Source: Candidatus Gastranaerophilales bacterium (lineage in GTDB: Bacteria > Cyanobacteriota > Vampirovibrionia > Gastranaerophilales > JANQFW01). From it: a DNA stretch of 37,096 nt. The stretch covers positions 1 to 37,096 of the forward strand of contig JANQHM010000268.1 in assembly GCA_028282645.1 (NCBI GenBank), in the 5' to 3' direction. Below, in pieces: positions 36,519 through 37,096 of this stretch. Position numbers and translations under genes: made by a program. The notes under the pieces were generated by a model. It saw nothing but the letters and a program-made list of their open reading frames with translations, had not been told where the DNA came from and searched no databases. The first letter of the stretch is position 1. Every line of letters begins with the position of its first letter.

Positions 36519-36938
36519 ATGACAGATCTCAACAATATCAACCCTCATTTTAGAGGAAAAAAAATAAACTCAAAGCAACACAAGCAAGAGGAAAAAGCTG
36601 AAAATCAACAAGCAGAAAAACAAGCAGTAGAAGATACCCAGGTTAAACATACGCCGGTTAATCCGGATAAGATAATGGAATTTATGTTCCAGGGTGGAAG
36701 TGGAATAAATATAGGTAAAACTAAAGCAAGTAAGTCGAAAAAAGGTCCTGAATTTACAGGAACAATTCAGGTTTCTAAATATGTAAGCTCTGAGCAGGCG
36801 CAAAGAATATCTGACAGTGTGAATGGATGTATGGCTTACTTATTTAAGTGCGAAGAAGCTGCTATAAAAGAATGGGGCCTCCCTAAAAAAGATGCGCAAC
36901 ATTTAGCGGCACTGACATTTGAAAACACAGCCTACTAA
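36519..36938 (+). CDS. Hypothetical protein, charged low-complexity N-terminus
   Basis: ATG 36519 preceded by AAAGGAG; 139 codons; no recognised family. Confidence 0.65.
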   Translation: MTDLNNINPHFRGKKINSKQHKQEEKAENQQAEKQAVEDTQVKHTPVNPDKIMEFMFQGGSGINIGKTKASKSKKGPEFTGTIQVSKYVSSEQAQRISDSVNGCMAYLFKCEEAAIKEWGLPKKDAQHLAALTFENTAY

Positions 36939-36942
36939 TTAT

Positions 36943-37004
36943 GGTAGTTGTCAGTTGAGTACTGATGCTTACAAGTAAACTCAAGTTATATCAAAAGCTT
37001 AGAG
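36943..37004 (-). repeat. Family 1 dispersed repeat, copy F (truncated)
   Basis: ggtagttgtcagttgagtactgatgcttacaagtaaactcaagttatatcaaaagcttagagcc; the hairpin end is missing. Confidence 0.8.
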
Positions 37005-37096
37005 CCTATCTGGTTAAAAAAATAAAAGCTGGTTATATCAATAATAAAGGCTCATTTAAGGACTGCGATGTTAAAGCTGAAGCGGCTTGCCTGGCA
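36965..37096 (+). CDS. Possible partial CDS starting inside repeat copy F and running off the right edge
   Basis: Manual reading: MLTSKLKLYQKLRAYLVKKIKAGYINNKGSFKDCDVKAEAACLA..., no stop before the window end; no clear SD. Confidence 0.3.
   Translation, partial: MLTSKLKLYQKLRAYLVKKIKAGYINNKGSFKDCDVKAEAACLA

Noticed and set aside
28834-36803. ORFs 28834-29166, 29935-30117, 32430-32615, 35603-35803, 36570-36803
   Set aside because: Antisense shadows of mutS2, the TadE-like gene, lysS and the 36519 gene.
1-37096. CRISPR array, prophage, toxin-antitoxin or restriction cassette
   Set aside because: No regularly spaced direct repeats and no recognisable cas, phage, toxin or R-M genes; the repeats found are dispersed, not arrayed.

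Overview
AT-rich bacterial chromosomal window, gene-dense, with no phage, no CRISPR array and no intact IS. Contents by region: (a) NeuB-like synthase, KdsC-like HAD phosphatase and DUF115/MptE-like (Maf-type) protein; (b) two CheX/CheC-like genes; (c) a photolyase-related (COG3046/PhrB-like) gene lacking most Fe-S ligand cysteines; (d) a PEP-CTERM secreted protein; (e) a trimeric-type NAD-linked [FeFe]-hydrogenase operon (NuoE-like, NuoF-like, HydA), with the maturase HydF about 9 kb away; (f) a ferredoxin-fused aldo/keto reductase, tRNA-Asp(GTC), UbiX, a P-loop kinase and an NAGPA-like glycosidase; (g) a four-gene set (synthase, LeuC-like, LeuD-like, isocitrate-DH-like) that reads better as a 2-oxoglutarate route (Re-citrate synthase, aconitase, IDH) than as leucine biosynthesis; (h) a partial complex I operon (nuoA-B-C-D-H, ndhC-K-J-H-A-like); (i) RtcB, a CPBP protease, MutS2, TadE/TadG-like proteins with Ca-binding-like tails, LysS and a short hypothetical. 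The most interesting non-gene signals are two dispersed repeat families. Family 1 is about 92 bp, with six copies found, a hairpin at one end, and overlap with coding sequence in at least one and probably three copies. Family 2 has inverted arms carrying the pattern CTGAAA-N16-TATAAT-like, mostly placed upstream of genes, so it looks like a spreading bidirectional promoter element. A roughly 350-bp region (13515-13866) carries two terminators and may encode small RNAs. Taxon is uncertain; a non-photosynthetic relative of Cyanobacteria (Melainabacteria/Vampirovibrionia-like) is a guess from gene content. All family calls come from motif recognition by eye; no searches were run.
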